A stretch of 64,000 bases of DNA from Xanthobacter aminoxidans (lineage in GTDB: Bacteria > Pseudomonadota > Alphaproteobacteria > Rhizobiales > Xanthobacteraceae): positions 1-64,000 of the forward strand of contig NZ_JAMJXC010000024.1 in assembly GCF_023571765.1 (NCBI RefSeq). The letters run 5' to 3'. The notes under the pieces are model-generated. The model was not told the origin of the DNA and ran no database searches. It saw nothing but the letters and a program-made list of their open reading frames with translations. Positions 62,643 through 64,000 of this stretch are shown in pieces. The translations under genes were made by a program, and so were the position numbers. Every line of letters starts with the position of its first letter. Within the stretch, counting starts at the first letter, position 1.

Positions 62643-64000
62643 ATGACGAACATCAGTATGGGCACGTCCGACAGCGCGCATGCGGAGGTGATCCGCGACG
62701 TCGCCGCGCGCATCGAGCGCCTGCCGTTCTCGCGCTGGCACCTGAAGGCCCGCATCCTGATCGGTACAGCCACCTTCTTCGATGCGTTCGACGCGCTCAC
62801 CATCGCCCAGGTGCTGCCGGTGCTGCGGCCGCTGTGGAAGCTCAGCGGGCCGCAGGTCGGCTTCCTGATCTCGACCGGCTATCTCGGCCAGCTTGTCGGC
62901 GCGCTCGTGGCCGGCATGTGCGCCGAGCGCTTCGGCCGCCTGCCGACCATGATCGGCGCCATCTGCATCATGTCGGCGATGAGCCTCGCCTGCGCGTTTG
63001 CCTCCGACTACGAGACGCTCCTTGTCTTCCGCACCATCCAGGGCCTCGGCCTCGGCGCGCAGGTGCCGATCGCGGCGGTGTACATCAGCGAGATCGCCAA
63101 GGCGCACAAGCGCGGACGCTTCTTCATCCTCTACGAATGCGTCTTCACCTTCGGGCTGTTCGCGTCCGGCCTGATCGGCTCCTTCGTGGTGCCGCACCTG
63201 GGCTGGCAGGCGATGTTCTTCATCGGCGTCCTGCCGATCATCATCGGCGTGAGCCTCGGCTTCCTGCTGCCGGAATCGCCCCGCTGGCTCGCGAGCCGCA
63301 ACCGCGTGGCCGACGCGAAGGCCGCCATGGCGCGCATCGAGAGCGAGATCGAGGCCTCCACCGGCCAGAAGCTCGCCCCGCCCACCGAATGGGTCCCCGC
63401 GGACCCGCGCAGGTCGTCCTGGCGTGACCTGGTCGGCCCCGACTACATCAAGCGCACGGTGGTGGTGTGGGTGATCTGGTTCTCCACCTTCCTCATCACA
63501 TACGGCCTCGGCACCTGGCTGCCGACCCTGTACCGGAGCGTGTTCAACCTGCCGCTCGAAACCGCGCTGCGCTTCGGCACCATCGGCAGCCTGATGCAGC
63601 TGGCCGGAGGATTGACGGCGGGCTTCGTCATCGACCGGATCGGCCGGCGCAGACTGTTCATGGTCGCCCTGTTCGGGGCCGCGGCGGCGCTCCTCTCCAT
63701 CTGGTACGTCGGCCTCACGTCGGTGCCCCAGTTCGTGGTGCTCAGCGGCATCGCCTATTACTTCGCCGGCCTGTCGGTTCTCGGCATCTATCTCTACACG
63801 CCGGAGATCTACCCGACCCGCGCCCGGGCCATCGGCACCGCCCTCGGCACCGCCTGGCTGCGGCTGGCCTCCATGGTCGGCCCGCTGATCGTGGGTTTCT
63901 TCGTGGCCGACGGCATCGGCATGGTGTTCCTCGTCTTCGCATCGGCCGCGATCGTCGCCGGCATCGTCGTCTCGGCTCTGGCCATCGAGACCACCAACCG
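62643..64000 (+). CDS. MFS transporter (aromatic acid/sugar:H+ symporter type), cut by window edge
   Basis: The frame opens at ATG 62643 with GGGGAGG upstream and runs in frame off the end of the window. Visible features are IGTATFFDAFDALTIAQVLPVLRPLWKLS, A-motif GMCAERFGRLPTMIGAI, ISEIAKAHKRGRFFILYE, LPESPRWLASRNRVADAKAAM, and the second A-motif GFVIDRIGRRRLFMV. About 450 residues are seen, so only a short C-terminus is missing. It is the uptake gene of the FAH/deacetylase/amidohydrolase operon. Confidence 0.87.
   Translation, partial: MTNISMGTSDSAHAEVIRDVAARIERLPFSRWHLKARILIGTATFFDAFDALTIAQVLPVLRPLWKLSGPQVGFLISTGYLGQLVGALVAGMCAERFGRLPTMIGAICIMSAMSLACAFASDYETLLVFRTIQGLGLGAQVPIAAVYISEIAKAHKRGRFFILYECVFTFGLFASGLIGSFVVPHLGWQAMFFIGVLPIIIGVSLGFLLPESPRWLASRNRVADAKAAMARIESEIEASTGQKLAPPTEWVPADPRRSSWRDLVGPDYIKRTVVVWVIWFSTFLITYGLGTWLPTLYRSVFNLPLETALRFGTIGSLMQLAGGLTAGFVIDRIGRRRLFMVALFGAAAALLSIWYVGLTSVPQFVVLSGIAYYFAGLSVLGIYLYTPEIYPTRARAIGTALGTAWLRLASMVGPLIVGFFVADGIGMVFLVFASAAIVAGIVVSALAIETTN

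Overview
The window looks like a chromosomal accessory region of a high-GC alphaproteobacterium (Hyphomicrobiales). A SorAB-type sulfite dehydrogenase, the style of the sulfonate genes and the tRNA-Gly sequence are compatible with Xanthobacteraceae (Starkeya, Ancylobacter or Xanthobacter type). That placement is inferred from gene content only.

Region 1 (1-20.5 kb) is mobile and defence DNA. It opens with the 3' end of an IS3-family element. A minus-strand operon follows: an N6-adenine methylase, a PD-(D/E)XK-like protein, a RecF/PtuA-like ATPase and an HNH nuclease. Next come a MazF/AbrB toxin-antitoxin pair, a broken metallophosphoesterase, a Mob/Pre-like relaxase, a small HTH protein and a replication-like wHTH protein. 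A tRNA-Gly 3'-end remnant sits at 12.8 kb and a diverged copy at 20.4 kb. Between the two copies lie another IS3 scrap, a periplasmic DUF1254/DUF1214 protein, a racemase/MFS/RpiR module, and a spermidine-synthase-like methyltransferase with a DUF2161 protein.

Region 2 (20.5-53 kb) is a large organosulfonate catabolic island. An IclR regulator faces an isethionate module (GMC dehydrogenase IseJ-like, MHS transporter IseU-like, Xsc, Pta). A ten-gene minus-strand operon (37.3-27.9 kb) encodes two substrate-binding proteins, a succinate-dehydrogenase-like complex, a two-subunit class I fumarase-like hydratase, a TSUP transporter and a ThDP decarboxylase-like enzyme. Two HutC-type GntR regulators, an ABC transporter, SlcC/ComC and SuyAB (sulfolactate racemisation and desulfonation) follow. 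Four copies of one 14-bp palindrome (RTCWTATATAWGAY) sit in their promoter regions. A LacI-controlled operon carries an ABC importer and HpsNOP (dihydroxypropanesulfonate to sulfolactate). The parts converge on sulfolactate, sulfopyruvate and sulfoacetaldehyde, which Xsc and SuyAB desulfonate. My main hypothesis is that the succinate-dehydrogenase-like and fumarase-like enzymes oxidise and hydrate 3-sulfopropionate to sulfolactate, by analogy with succinate to fumarate to malate.

Region 3 (53-64 kb) holds a LysR/MFS/siderophore-interacting-protein group, sorAB (oxidation of the sulfite released upstream), an aldehyde dehydrogenase remnant, and a GntR-controlled operon (FAH-family hydrolase, NodB-type deacetylase, amidohydrolase-2, MFS transporter) that runs off the end of the window and whose substrate I cannot name.
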